Of a stretch of 64,000 nt of DNA, positions 27,697 through 37,997 are shown in pieces. The notes beneath the pieces were generated by a model. That model had not been told where the DNA came from, did not search any database, and saw only the letters and a program-made list of their open reading frames with translations. A program made the position numbers and the translations under genes. Numbering within the stretch: the stretch's first letter is position 1; every line of letters begins with the position of its first letter. Location of the stretch: positions 124,001 to 188,000 of the forward strand of contig CAIJNI010000040.1 of the NCBI GenBank assembly GCA_903821995.1, written 5' to 3'. The stretch is from an uncultured beta proteobacterium. GTDB taxonomy: Bacteria > Pseudomonadota > Gammaproteobacteria > Burkholderiales > Burkholderiaceae.

Positions 27697-27779
27697 TTTG
27701 ACCCTTAATAAATGCCGATTGATTAACTCAGTCTATGCATAACTAAAAAGTCTTAATAGAGGGGATGCCTTATTGTTAA

Positions 27780-27795
27780 GTAGGAAGATTCCTAC
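27780..27795. promoter_or_regulatory. 7-2-7 palindrome upstream of the signalling operon
   Basis: GTAGGAA-GA-TTCCTAC is a perfect inverted repeat of heptamers separated by 2 bp, centred about 91 bp before the EAL gene start. NarL-family regulators bind 7-2-7 repeats, and the half-site ATTCCTA agrees with the BvgA half-site (T/A)TTC(C/T)TA as I recall it. Autoregulation by the operon's own regulator is inferred. Confidence 0.45.
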
Positions 27796-27964
27796 AAACT
27801 AAATAAAATTCAAGATTGCTGGTAAATGGAGAGTGTCATCATTCATGGGGTATCAAAAATTAATATAGGAATGATTGTCAGTTACTTTGTGATAGATAGA
27901 AGCACAGTAGTGAATCGGAATGAATATTTGAAACCATTGGAGAATAGATGAGGCAAGTTTTATA

Positions 27965-27995
27965 TTGCGAGGATTTTCAAATCAAATCTTCGCAA
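27965..27995 (-). terminator. Stem-loop after the RND efflux gene
   Basis: TTGCGAGGATTT (27965-27976) pairs with AAATCTTCGCAA (27984-27995) with one G-U and a 7 nt loop. It lies 38 bp after the RND stop codon on the leftward strand. There is no strong T-run, so it may be an mRNA end-stabilising hairpin rather than a classical terminator. Confidence 0.5.
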
Positions 27996-28033
27996 TCTAC
28001 GCACCTATTCAACAAATTTAAAAGCGATAACAC

Positions 28034-31000
28034 TTAGTGGATAGCTGACCCCTTTAGAGCTGGTTCTGCGTCTTCCAATCGGGCATGATGTTCAGTGCCA
28101 ACGAACACATACATTGCAGGAACAACAAATAAGGTAAACAGAGTTCCTATCGATAGACCAGTGAATATCACAATCCCCATTGAACTTCGTCCAGCAGCGC
28201 CTGCACCAGAAGCAATGACGAGTGGGATTACTCCAAATACCATGGCTGCAGTGGTCATTAATATAGGACGCAACCTTACGCTACTAGCTTCTATGATCGC
28301 TTCTAACTTAGATCTACCTTGTAACTGTAAATGATTTGCAAATTCAACCATCAAAATACCATGTTTACTAATCAGTCCCATCAAGGTCACAATCCCTACT
28401 TGAGTATATACATTGATAGAAGTTAGACCTAAATTAATAAAGATAAGCGCCCCAAAGATTGCCATAGGAACTGAAACTAAAATGACCAGAGGATCTCTGA
28501 AGCTTTCAAATTGCGCTGCTAGGATAAGAAAAATAATAATAATTGCAAATAACATGGTTTGTACAAACCCACCCGACTCCTTTACAAATTGTCTTGACGG
28601 ACCAGCGTAATCGACTGCATAACCATTGGGTGCGACTTCTTTAACAGTTTCAGCAATAAATGAAAGCACCTCTGCTTGAGACACAAAAGGCGCGCTGACT
28701 CCAGAGATGGTTGCTGAATTAAGCTGTTGGAAATGATTGATAGCACCAGGGACAACTTTTCTTTTGATGCTTGCAATATTTCTGACTTGTATTAAATCTC
28801 CTTTAGGAGTTCGAATGTACTGGTCAAGAATTTGTTCAGAGTTAAGTCGATTAGTTTGTTGTACTTGAGGAATCACACGGTAGGATCTTCCTGCAACTGA
28901 GAAGTAATTCACATAACCCCCGCCCATTGCTGCAGAAAGTTCACTTGCTACGTCTTGCTGGGTCATTCCAAGTGCAGCCACTTTGTCACGATCTACCATA
29001 AGAACGTCTTGTGGCTTATCAATTTTTAAGTCGGTATCAACAAAAAAGAACATACCACTTTTACGAACTTTATCAATAACAGCCTGTGATACATCGTTTA
29101 AGTTTTGATAAGACTCTGTGGTGTTGATAACAACCTGGACCGGCAAACCTTGCGCACCTGGAAGGGCCGGGAACTGAAAGGCAGCCACTCTGACGCCAGA
29201 AATCGAATTCCATTTTTGCTGCATTTCTTGTTGAAATTTTGTTGAATTCTTCTTCCGCTCACTCCAATCTTTCATTAGTACACCGCCAAAGCTACTACTT
29301 GGGGTGGTGATTTGGAACATCTGCTCATATTCTGGCTCTTTGCTTGATAAGGCATGGATTTGATCAGCATAGGTTTGCATTTGATTAACCGTCGCATTGG
29401 GTGGGCCAGAGGCATTTGTTAACACAATTCCTTGATCTTCTGTAGGCGCTAATTCAGCTTTAGAGGTGGAGAATAGATAAAAGACTCCCCCTAAAAGAAT
29501 AATTCCCATGATAACCATGACTTGCCATGTAGAAAGAACATTGGTTAGAGTACTTTTATACTTCGCTTCTACTCGTGAAAAAATTCGATCAATAGACTGT
29601 TGAAATTTGCTAGGATGTTCTTCATGTTTTAAAAACTTTGCGCACATCATAGGTGAAAGGGTTAGGGCTACAACACCTGATACTGCTACTGAACCTGCAA
29701 GAGTAAATGCAAACTCTGTAAATAAAGCCCCTGTGAGTCCACCTTGAAATCCAATTGGAATATAGACCGCAATAAGAACTACTGTCATAGCAAGTATAGG
29801 CATACCTAATTCTCGTGCAGCGAGTATGGAAGCTTCGAAAGGGGATTTACCTTCTTTCATATGCCTATCTACATTCTCTACAACAATAATTGCGTCATCG
29901 ACAACTAATCCAATAGCAAGGACTAAAGCTAGCAAAGTTAGAAGGTTAATTGAATAGCCCAGCACTTGCATCATGAAGAAGGTACCGATAAGTGACAAAG
30001 GCATTGCAATGATCGGGATTAAAACAGCCCTAAAATTTCCGAGGAAAAGAAAGATGACAACGGTCACAATTAACAGTGCCTCGATTAGAGTATGCTCAAC
30101 TTCCGAAATAGAGGTAGTAATAAATTTTGTTGAGTCATAAACAATTTCACCCTTTAATCCCGCTGGTAATTGTTTTTGAATATCAGGTAATTCAGCGCGT
30201 ACATTTTTTGCCACATTTAAAAGATTAGCGTCTGGGGCTACTTTGATTCCAATGAAAACGGATTGTCTACCACTAAATGCAACGTTGGTTGTGTAATCAT
30301 CAGATCCAAGAGTAACGTTGGCGACTTGAGAAAGTCTAACGACATCACTACCATTATTTTTGATAATGAGGTTGCGAAATTCATCAAGAGAATGAAGATC
30401 AGTGCTTGCAACTAAGTCTACGGTGACCATATCACCCTTAGTTGAACCAACGGTTGACAGAACATTATTTGCAGCGAGTGCTTTATAGACATCAGCAGCG
30501 CCAATTCCTAGACCTGCCATTCTGCTTTGGTCTAGCCAAGCGCGGAGTGCAAATTTACGTCCTCCAAGAACTTCTGCATTTTGTACACCAGGAACGGAAT
30601 CTAAACGCGGTTTTATAACACGTAAAACATAATCAGTAATATTGTTGTTAGGAATCGTATCGCTATAAAATCCCAAATACATGGCTGCGGTCGACTGACC
30701 CACGGCAACCGTCAAAACAGATGCTTGTGCTTGAGGTGGCAGTTGGTTTTTAACGGAGCTGATTTGCGTGCTAATCTGAGTTAATGCACTATTAGCGTTG
30801 TAGTTAAGTCGCAGAGTAGCTGTGATTGTCGATAAGCCGCTTACACTAGTTGATGAAATGTAATCAATTCCTTGAGCTTGCGCAATTGCACCTTCTAAAG
30901 GTTGCGTAATAAAGCCAGCAATTGTTTCAGGATCGGCACCATAATAAGCCGTAGTTATCGTGACGATAGCATTTTCTGTTTTAGGAAATTGGCTAACAGG

Positions 31001-31096
31001 TAAAGAACTGATGGCTTTTAACCCTAAGAGCACGATGAGTAAACTAATGACAACTGACAAAACAGGTTTTTTAATAAATAGATCTGTCCATTTCAT
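28034..31096 (-). CDS. RND family multidrug efflux permease (AcrB/HAE1 type)
   Basis: This 1020-residue inner-membrane pump exports drugs or solvents using the proton gradient. The 12-TM plan with two large periplasmic loops is clear; residues 1-30 start MKWTDLFIKKPVLSVVISLL, proton-relay aspartates are DD at 400-401 in LVLAIGLVVDDAIIVVENV, and GLISKHGILMVEFAN carries the TM10 lysine. It belongs with the membrane-fusion and TolC-like genes upstream, in the order outer membrane channel-adaptor-pump. Substrates cannot be predicted. No linked TetR or LysR regulator is present. Confidence 0.95.
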   Translation of the reverse strand: MKWTDLFIKKPVLSVVISLLIVLLGLKAISSLPVSQFPKTENAIVTITTAYYGADPETIAGFITQPLEGAIAQAQGIDYISSTSVSGLSTITATLRLNYNANSALTQISTQISSVKNQLPPQAQASVLTVAVGQSTAAMYLGFYSDTIPNNNITDYVLRVIKPRLDSVPGVQNAEVLGGRKFALRAWLDQSRMAGLGIGAADVYKALAANNVLSTVGSTKGDMVTVDLVASTDLHSLDEFRNLIIKNNGSDVVRLSQVANVTLGSDDYTTNVAFSGRQSVFIGIKVAPDANLLNVAKNVRAELPDIQKQLPAGLKGEIVYDSTKFITTSISEVEHTLIEALLIVTVVIFLFLGNFRAVLIPIIAMPLSLIGTFFMMQVLGYSINLLTLLALVLAIGLVVDDAIIVVENVDRHMKEGKSPFEASILAARELGMPILAMTVVLIAVYIPIGFQGGLTGALFTEFAFTLAGSVAVSGVVALTLSPMMCAKFLKHEEHPSKFQQSIDRIFSRVEAKYKSTLTNVLSTWQVMVIMGIILLGGVFYLFSTSKAELAPTEDQGIVLTNASGPPNATVNQMQTYADQIHALSSKEPEYEQMFQITTPSSSFGGVLMKDWSERKKNSTKFQQEMQQKWNSISGVRVAAFQFPALPGAQGLPVQVVINTTESYQNLNDVSQAVIDKVRKSGMFFFVDTDLKIDKPQDVLMVDRDKVAALGMTQQDVASELSAAMGGGYVNYFSVAGRSYRVIPQVQQTNRLNSEQILDQYIRTPKGDLIQVRNIASIKRKVVPGAINHFQQLNSATISGVSAPFVSQAEVLSFIAETVKEVAPNGYAVDYAGPSRQFVKESGGFVQTMLFAIIIIFLILAAQFESFRDPLVILVSVPMAIFGALIFINLGLTSINVYTQVGIVTLMGLISKHGILMVEFANHLQLQGRSKLEAIIEASSVRLRPILMTTAAMVFGVIPLVIASGAGAAGRSSMGIVIFTGLSIGTLFTLFVVPAMYVFVGTEHHARLEDAEPALKGSAIH

Positions 31097-31145
31097 ATGA
31101 AATTACCCGCAGATTCTATGTTGTAGCGGTTTAAAAATAATTTCA

Positions 31146-32336
31146 TTATTGCTCCTGAGGCTTAGGGTTTGGATTGTTGCCTGGAGTCACTGAATTATTG
31201 ACGATGAGCGGCGTACCGTTCTTTAATTTCATTTGTCCGCTTGTAACAACGACATCACCCTCTTTAAGACCACTTAATATGGCGATTTGATCCCCACGAG
31301 TGAGTCCAGTGGTGACAAAGGTTTGTTTTGCTTCTAATAAGGCATTACCGTCAGGTCCTTTTTTATCAGAGCCAACCGCAAGGAAAACAATCGAACCATA
31401 TGGATTAAAAGTCACTGCAGTTTGCGGAAGAGTGACATATTGAGCTTGTGCGCCAAGATTTAACTTAACATTTGAGAACATGCCTGGTAAAAGCTTCATG
31501 TCGGGGTTCTCAACAATTGCTTCTATTTGAAGGTTTCTCGTGTTTGTATCAATTTTAGGACTAATAGCGCTTACACGCCCAGAGAACTCTTGGTTAGGAT
31601 AGGCATCATTTTTTAAACGGAGTACTTGATTCTTTTTGACTTGAGCCGCGAGATTTTGCGGTAGTGTGAAGTCAATATAAATAGGATTAATAGTTTGAAT
31701 GGTTAGTAATTTATCACCAGGATTAACAAATTGACCAGGGTTCACAGACACAATACCCAAGCGTCCAGAAAATGGAGCTATCAAGTTTTTCTTTGCCACT
31801 AAAGCTTTTTGCTGCTCAACTTGAGCAATTTTAGCGCGCAGGTCAGCTGTACTTGAATCGAATGCATTTTTACTTATAGCCTGAATTTCTAGTTGAGCTT
31901 TGTCACGTTCATTAATCACCTTGGCTAATTCAGCTTGGGCTTCCATTGCATGTAACTGTGCGACATCTGCATCTTGTGTTAACTCGATAAGTAATTGGCC
32001 GGATTTAACATCAATTCCAGACTTAGCTTGTATTGCTCTAATGATACCGTTGACTTCCGTCGACAGATCTACGCCTCTAAATGCACGCATCGTGCCAATG
32101 GCATCTTGTTGTGGTTGCCAATCTTCATTTACTACTGTCATCGTTGAAACCGTTTGCGGCGGGGCACCGGCGCCAGCCATATATTTTTTAATCATGACTG
32201 TTTTAAACAAATTAAAACCAACTATTAAGCCTAGAAGAATAAACACACTCAGCAGCATCCAAATCATCCGTTTACGAAGTGGTGATTTTTTAGAAAGAGC
32301 ATTTTTTGCATCAGTAACAAGTGTATTAAGGGTCAT
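31146..32336 (-). CDS. RND efflux periplasmic adaptor (membrane fusion protein)
   Basis: The 396-residue protein links the RND pump to the outer-membrane channel. A single N-terminal membrane anchor (about residues 23-45, MIWMLLSVFILLGLIVGFNL) precedes the HlyD-like parts: VDLSTEVNGIIRAIQAKSGIDVKSGQLL for the lipoyl half, a coiled-coil hairpin rich in Ala/Glu/Lys near 130-175, then LIAPFSGRLGIVSVNPGQFV and the beta-barrel. Its stop is 49 bp before the pump start; only 2 bp separate it from the channel gene. Confidence 0.94.
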   Translation of the reverse strand: MTLNTLVTDAKNALSKKSPLRKRMIWMLLSVFILLGLIVGFNLFKTVMIKKYMAGAGAPPQTVSTMTVVNEDWQPQQDAIGTMRAFRGVDLSTEVNGIIRAIQAKSGIDVKSGQLLIELTQDADVAQLHAMEAQAELAKVINERDKAQLEIQAISKNAFDSSTADLRAKIAQVEQQKALVAKKNLIAPFSGRLGIVSVNPGQFVNPGDKLLTIQTINPIYIDFTLPQNLAAQVKKNQVLRLKNDAYPNQEFSGRVSAISPKIDTNTRNLQIEAIVENPDMKLLPGMFSNVKLNLGAQAQYVTLPQTAVTFNPYGSIVFLAVGSDKKGPDGNALLEAKQTFVTTGLTRGDQIAILSGLKEGDVVVTSGQMKLKNGTPLIVNNSVTPGNNPNPKPQEQ

Positions 32337-32338
32337 GG

Positions 32339-33901
32339 TTATTTCACTTCATTGTTAACGTTATGTGGTTGAGTAGTTTGCGTCTCTAAATTTGATGTTT
32401 TTCCGAGGTAAGCAGGACCTTGTCTTGTCCACCAACCACCACCTAGTGCGGCATATAAAGCAACTGTGTTTGTATACCTATCGGCTTGAGCTTGAATTAA
32501 ATTGATACGAGCTTGTTGAGATTGAGTTTGAGCATTAAGCACTGCTAAATAATTTGTTGAACCCAACTGGTATTGTTGTTTAACTAAATCTAATGTCATA
32601 GCTGCATTCTTATTTGCCTCTGAAGCAGATAAAAGAGTTTTTGATGAGATATCTAAAGCTTTTAAGGTGTTTGCCACCTCATTAAATGCGTTGATTACGA
32701 CAGCTTCATAATTAAAAGCCGCCACCTCATAGTTGGCTTTGGCGCCACGACGTTGCGCGAGTAATTGGCCACCTTGGAAAATAGGTTGAGTCAAACCCGC
32801 ACCTAAGGTCCAGAGGGCAGATGCTGGTCCAAATAACATATCTGAAGCAAGTGCTTGTGTAGCATAACTACCCGTGATATTTATCTGTGGCAAAAGGTTG
32901 GCTGTTGCAACTCCGACTTGAGCGTTCGCTAATTTGAGTTGTGCTTCGGCCGCCTTAATATCTGGACGTTGCCTAACCAAATTAGAAGCAATGACCGTTG
33001 GGATTGAACTGGGCAATTCTAAGGAAGATAATTTAAATTGAGGGACTTTTGTATTGCCAGGATATCCTCCGATATAAGCTGTGAGCATATTTCGAGTTAC
33101 AGATAAATTTTTATCATAGGCATATAACTGGCTTTGTGAATTTGCGACTAATGTATTTTGTGAGCTCACATCAATCTTTGAGACAGTGCCAATATCAAAT
33201 TGTTTTTTTATTAGAGAGGCTAAATTTTCTTGAGATTTAAGAATTTCCTGAGTTGCGTCTAATTGCTCTCTTTGAGCCGCTTCTCTTATAGCGGCATTCA
33301 CCAAATTAGAGGTGAGGCTTAAGTAAGTTCCCTCCAATTGATATGCCTGAAACTCAGCTTGGGCTTTTGCACCTTCTCTTTGGCGCTTGGCGCCTCCAAA
33401 GAGGTCTAATTTATAGCTGACGTTAACGGAAGCGTTGTATACAGTAAAAGTATTCGTGGATCCAGAAGTTTGACCATAATATGCTGGAGGTAAAGATTGC
33501 CTAGTAGCACCTGCTCCAACGTCAACTGAAGGAAAAATATTACCAAATGTTGCGTTAGCATTTTCTTGTGCCACACGCAAGGAGGCTTCGGCTGCCCCTA
33601 AATTTGGATTATTACGCAGCGAAGTTTCAACAAGGCTATTGAGTTCTGAAGATCGAAATAGTTTCCACCATTCACTAGGGACGGCATAACCCTCGACAAA
33701 TTTTTGTGAAGCTCCAGCGACTTCATTTGGGGCGCTGGTAAGTTCTTTACTGAGGGGAAACTCCGAGAATTTCTTGATATCAGGCACATCGGGTTGTTTA
33801 AAATCAGGCCCTACAGCACATCCAAATAGGCAGAACCCTAAAATTAAAGATAAAGGAGCGAACTTGGGAGTAAACCTGTAAATTTTCATGGGGGGCATCA
33901 A
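32339..33901 (-). CDS. Outer-membrane efflux lipoprotein, TolC/NodT family
   Basis: This is the outer-membrane channel of the tripartite pump. The N-terminal signal ends in LFGC, a lipobox, so the mature protein is probably a lipid-anchored OprM/NodT-type channel. The family features CAVGPDFKQPDVP, EWWKLFRSSELNSLVETSLRNNPNL, and LVRQRPDIKAAEAQLKLANAQVGVA appear in order. The frame begins at TTG 33901; ATGs at 33898 and 33889 (MKIYRFTPKF) are better starts, but no clear Shine-Dalgarno sequence decides. It is the first gene of the operon. Confidence 0.94.
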   Translation of the reverse strand: MMPPMKIYRFTPKFAPLSLILGFCLFGCAVGPDFKQPDVPDIKKFSEFPLSKELTSAPNEVAGASQKFVEGYAVPSEWWKLFRSSELNSLVETSLRNNPNLGAAEASLRVAQENANATFGNIFPSVDVGAGATRQSLPPAYYGQTSGSTNTFTVYNASVNVSYKLDLFGGAKRQREGAKAQAEFQAYQLEGTYLSLTSNLVNAAIREAAQREQLDATQEILKSQENLASLIKKQFDIGTVSKIDVSSQNTLVANSQSQLYAYDKNLSVTRNMLTAYIGGYPGNTKVPQFKLSSLELPSSIPTVIASNLVRQRPDIKAAEAQLKLANAQVGVATANLLPQINITGSYATQALASDMLFGPASALWTLGAGLTQPIFQGGQLLAQRRGAKANYEVAAFNYEAVVINAFNEVANTLKALDISSKTLLSASEANKNAAMTLDLVKQQYQLGSTNYLAVLNAQTQSQQARINLIQAQADRYTNTVALYAALGGGWWTRQGPAYLGKTSNLETQTTQPHNVNNEVK

Positions 33902-33995
33902 TAGATAAGACTAATCATCATAATTCAGTAGTGAGTTTTTTGTTTTTTACACCCCCGATTTTACTAATCTAATATGAACCTCATCTGAAAAAGAG

Positions 33996-34020
33996 GACTT
34001 AATAGAGGTGTTTTTAAGTC
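33996..34020. promoter_or_regulatory. Interrupted palindrome upstream of the efflux operon
   Basis: GACTTAA (33996-34002) and TTAAGTC (34014-34020) are perfect inverted repeats separated by 11 bp, 95-119 bp before the efflux operon. Such a site could bind a dimeric repressor or activator; no regulator gene is linked. Confidence 0.4.
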
Positions 34021-34051
34021 AACGTATCAGAGAGATGTTTTACCTTGGCTA

Positions 34052-34080
34052 TTGAAATGTCACATAGCAGGCCATATACT
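34052..34080 (+). promoter_or_regulatory. groESL promoter
   Basis: TTGAAA (34052-34057) and TATACT (34075-34080) with 17 bp spacing make a good housekeeping promoter. The surrounding sequence shares TTGAAA with the heat-shock sigma-32 -35 element, so dual control is possible. Transcription would start inside the CIRCE element. Confidence 0.7.
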
Positions 34081-34083
34081 TTG

Positions 34084-34110
34084 TTAGCAGTCATGGCAAT
34101 TGAGTGCTAA
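34084..34110 (+). promoter_or_regulatory. CIRCE element (HrcA operator)
   Basis: TTAGCAGTC-N9-GAGTGCTAA differs from the CIRCE consensus (TTAGCACTC-N9-GAGTGCTAA) at a single base in the left arm. It directly follows the -10 hexamer of the groES promoter. HrcA repression of groESL is therefore expected; hrcA itself is not in the window. Confidence 0.9.
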
Positions 34111-34212
34111 AATTGAAGTTGTCAATGATTGACAGCCAGATTAATTAGTTTAAGTAATTGAATTAGTTGATTTTTTGGTTAAATTTACTTACTTATTTAT
34201 AGGGGAAAATGC

Positions 34213-34503
34213 ATGAACTTACGTCCATTGCACGATCGCGTGATCGTCAAACGTTTGGATAATGAAACAAAAACTGCTTCTGGAATCTTGATTCCTGATA
34301 ACGCTGCAGAAAAGCCAGATCAAGGTGAAATATTGGCTATTGGTGCTGGAAAAAGAGATAACGATGGAAAAATTATTCCGCTTGATGTCAAAGTTGGCGA
34401 TAAAGTCCTCTTTGGTAAATATGCAGGTCAGACCGTCAAAGTTGATGGAGATGAACTACTCGTGATGCGTGAAGAAGACATCATGGCTGTTGTTCAAAAG
34501 TAA
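34213..34503 (+). CDS. groS: Co-chaperonin GroES
   Basis: GroES is the seven-fold lid of the GroEL folding chamber. [25 protein letters not shown], the mobile loop at residues 16-32 and [27 protein letters not shown] at the C terminus are typical. Length 96 aa is standard. It is under the CIRCE element and 28 bp ahead of groEL. Confidence 0.98.
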   Translation: MNLRPLHDRVIVKRLDNETKTASGILIPDNAAEKPDQGEILAIGAGKRDNDGKIIPLDVKVGDKVLFGKYAGQTVKVDGDELLVMREEDIMAVVQK

Positions 34504-34531
34504 TTTAACAAACAAGTTGAAAGGAATTTAA

Positions 34532-36178
<1,647 letters not shown>

Positions 36179-36200
36179 TTCTTAACCGAATTATGAATAG

Positions 36201-36228
36201 AAGGCGCCTCACAAGGGCGCCTTTTTTT
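36201..36228 (+). terminator. Rho-independent terminator after groEL
   Basis: AAGGCGCC (36201-36208) pairs with GGCGCCTT (36216-36223) around a 7 nt loop, followed by a run of T to 36228. Confidence 0.92.
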
Positions 36229-36230
36229 AT

Positions 36231-37910
36231 TTAAAATTTCGAAATGATGCTCTTACACTCGCCGCCAGGAAATTGTAAAGATTTGAAATAAGCCTTCCAA
36301 TCGGGAGTCAAATTAAAGATTTTTAGGGAGTGAATTTTACTTTGATTATCCGTGGCAAGACTTACCAAACCTAAGAACAAATTTTGATTTGTTTGGAGAA
36401 TTAAATAAGCGCTAGGAGATTTGAGATTTAAGTTGGTTGCATCCTTATAAGAAAAACAACCTAAATTAAGGATTTCCTGATTTGCAAGAACTGCCAAACC
36501 AGGTAAAGTGAGTTCCTCATTTGCTAATTGCCAAGGTTGAACATCAGAGGCATAGGACAGTTGGACATCTTTAGAAGAATTAAATATCTCTAAAGACGAA
36601 TAGATATTAGATTTTGATTTTATGGCCTGGCGAAGCCCAATTAGTGGTGGACCAATCGCATCTCTCCATTTGGTGTAGTTAATGCCAATTCCATCTTGCA
36701 CATCGCCAATCACAAATCGAGGCTCTGAGGCACCGTAAATAATTGGCAAATAAGCTTGAATGTTAGGAGCCTGTGAAAAACAACTCTTCACAAGTTGAGG
36801 CTTTGTATACCAGTCGGGACCATGCTTTGCCTCATCAATAAATGATTTAAGGACAATGGCGGAGTCTAAATAGTTGAGACCAGCTTTTTTTAGCTTATCC
36901 AGAGCAATGCTACAGGCGTTAGTGAGAGGTTTTCCTTCGGCATTTTCTAAAGTTAATAATAGACTTGGTGAAGAGTCATTGAGCAACTGTAAAAAAGTAG
37001 TATTACCAGAAAGGCTTAAATGATTAAGAACACTTGCACTGGCTAATCCTTCTCTATTGGGGAAGTCATCTACACTTGCTGCTGATGGATCAAAAATAGT
37101 CTTAATGTAATTGAAGGAAAGCTTAATTGTTAATAATTTAGTTTTATTAGCATTAGGATCAGTCTGTAAGAGTTGAATTTTTTTATCTGGAGTATTTCCT
37201 AGGGAACCTTCAGCGCGAAAGATAGGGATCTCAATCATTTCAACACCATTGCGTATATCCGGCCATGTAAATGTCATGGGGACTTTCCCGTTAAGACTTC
37301 CCTTTAACATTTCAGAAGTTCTTTGTTGTGCCTCGGAAATAACTGGGTTCGATAAGGTGCTGGTAATACCACCAATAGCAGCCGAAGCGCCACTTGTTGT
37401 AATCATGGCAGCAGCACCCAACAAAAATTGGGCAGATCCAATCAAATCACTTGAAGAGTTTGAAGAGGTGCGAACATTGACATTTAGAGAGAGATTCTCA
37501 GAATTAAATTTAGAGAATGAAGGCATTAAAGAATTAGAAATGATCTTCATCGGCAAAGTACTTAATGACGCACATTCGTTTCCATTATTACGACCATCAA
37601 AAGTTGCAATAGGAATTTCAACCTCTTTAGGTTGACCATAAAAACCTTTTGAGGTAATTGAAATAATGAGTTGAGTTTTTTCTCCACCCCAAAAACTCTT
37701 ATTTGAGAGGCTGACGCAACTCGTCACAGGGACTACCTCAGAGGTAATGGTTAAATAACCATCGTTACCTGAACCATTAATTAACCACTCAGGTGCTTCC
37801 CGAGGGTAATAGGTTGGATTAATATCAGGGAAGAAAAAAGAAGATGCCCCGACAAGAAAACTCGTAAGGCTAAAACCAATAAACAAAATAAATTTTTGTA
37901 AGGTCTTCAT
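36231..37910 (-). CDS. Large exported protein of unknown function
   Basis: I do not recognise this 559-residue protein. The first 23 residues (MKTLQKFILFIGFSLTSFLV...) form a signal peptide or anchor, so the rest is probably periplasmic or outer-membrane linked. An Ala/Gly/Ser-rich hydrophobic stretch lies at about residues 158-185 (AQFLLGAAAMITTSGASAAI). About six cysteines are scattered through the mature part, enough for disulphides. The final third has a separate character, with PSAYLILQTNQNLFLGLVSLA, and ends in GGECKSIISKF. Base composition does not stand out. It converges on groEL and lies 87 bp downstream of the DUF5672 gene on the same strand. Confidence 0.75.
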   Translation of the reverse strand: MKTLQKFILFIGFSLTSFLVGASSFFFPDINPTYYPREAPEWLINGSGNDGYLTITSEVVPVTSCVSLSNKSFWGGEKTQLIISITSKGFYGQPKEVEIPIATFDGRNNGNECASLSTLPMKIISNSLMPSFSKFNSENLSLNVNVRTSSNSSSDLIGSAQFLLGAAAMITTSGASAAIGGITSTLSNPVISEAQQRTSEMLKGSLNGKVPMTFTWPDIRNGVEMIEIPIFRAEGSLGNTPDKKIQLLQTDPNANKTKLLTIKLSFNYIKTIFDPSAASVDDFPNREGLASASVLNHLSLSGNTTFLQLLNDSSPSLLLTLENAEGKPLTNACSIALDKLKKAGLNYLDSAIVLKSFIDEAKHGPDWYTKPQLVKSCFSQAPNIQAYLPIIYGASEPRFVIGDVQDGIGINYTKWRDAIGPPLIGLRQAIKSKSNIYSSLEIFNSSKDVQLSYASDVQPWQLANEELTLPGLAVLANQEILNLGCFSYKDATNLNLKSPSAYLILQTNQNLFLGLVSLATDNQSKIHSLKIFNLTPDWKAYFKSLQFPGGECKSIISKF

Positions 37911-37997
37911 TTCTTGATTATAAGGACTTTAAAAAAACCAAGAAAAATTAGATCTTGCCCTATAAAGGCTAGCTTATGAGGGGATAGAGAAAAATGA

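Larger units (their letters stand above)
27697..28033. other. Intergenic region between the RND operon and the EAL-response regulator-kinase operon
   Basis: This 337 bp gap holds a 16 bp palindrome (27780-27795) near the leftward signalling operon and a stem-loop (27965-27995) after the RND gene. I see no open frame, tRNA or other RNA gene in it. Confidence 0.6.
33902..34212. other. Divergent regulatory region between the efflux operon and groESL
   Basis: This 311 bp region must hold promoters for both arms. It contains a 25 bp interrupted palindrome (33996-34020) toward the efflux side, and the sigma-70-like promoter with a CIRCE element toward groES. No gene is visible. Confidence 0.6.
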
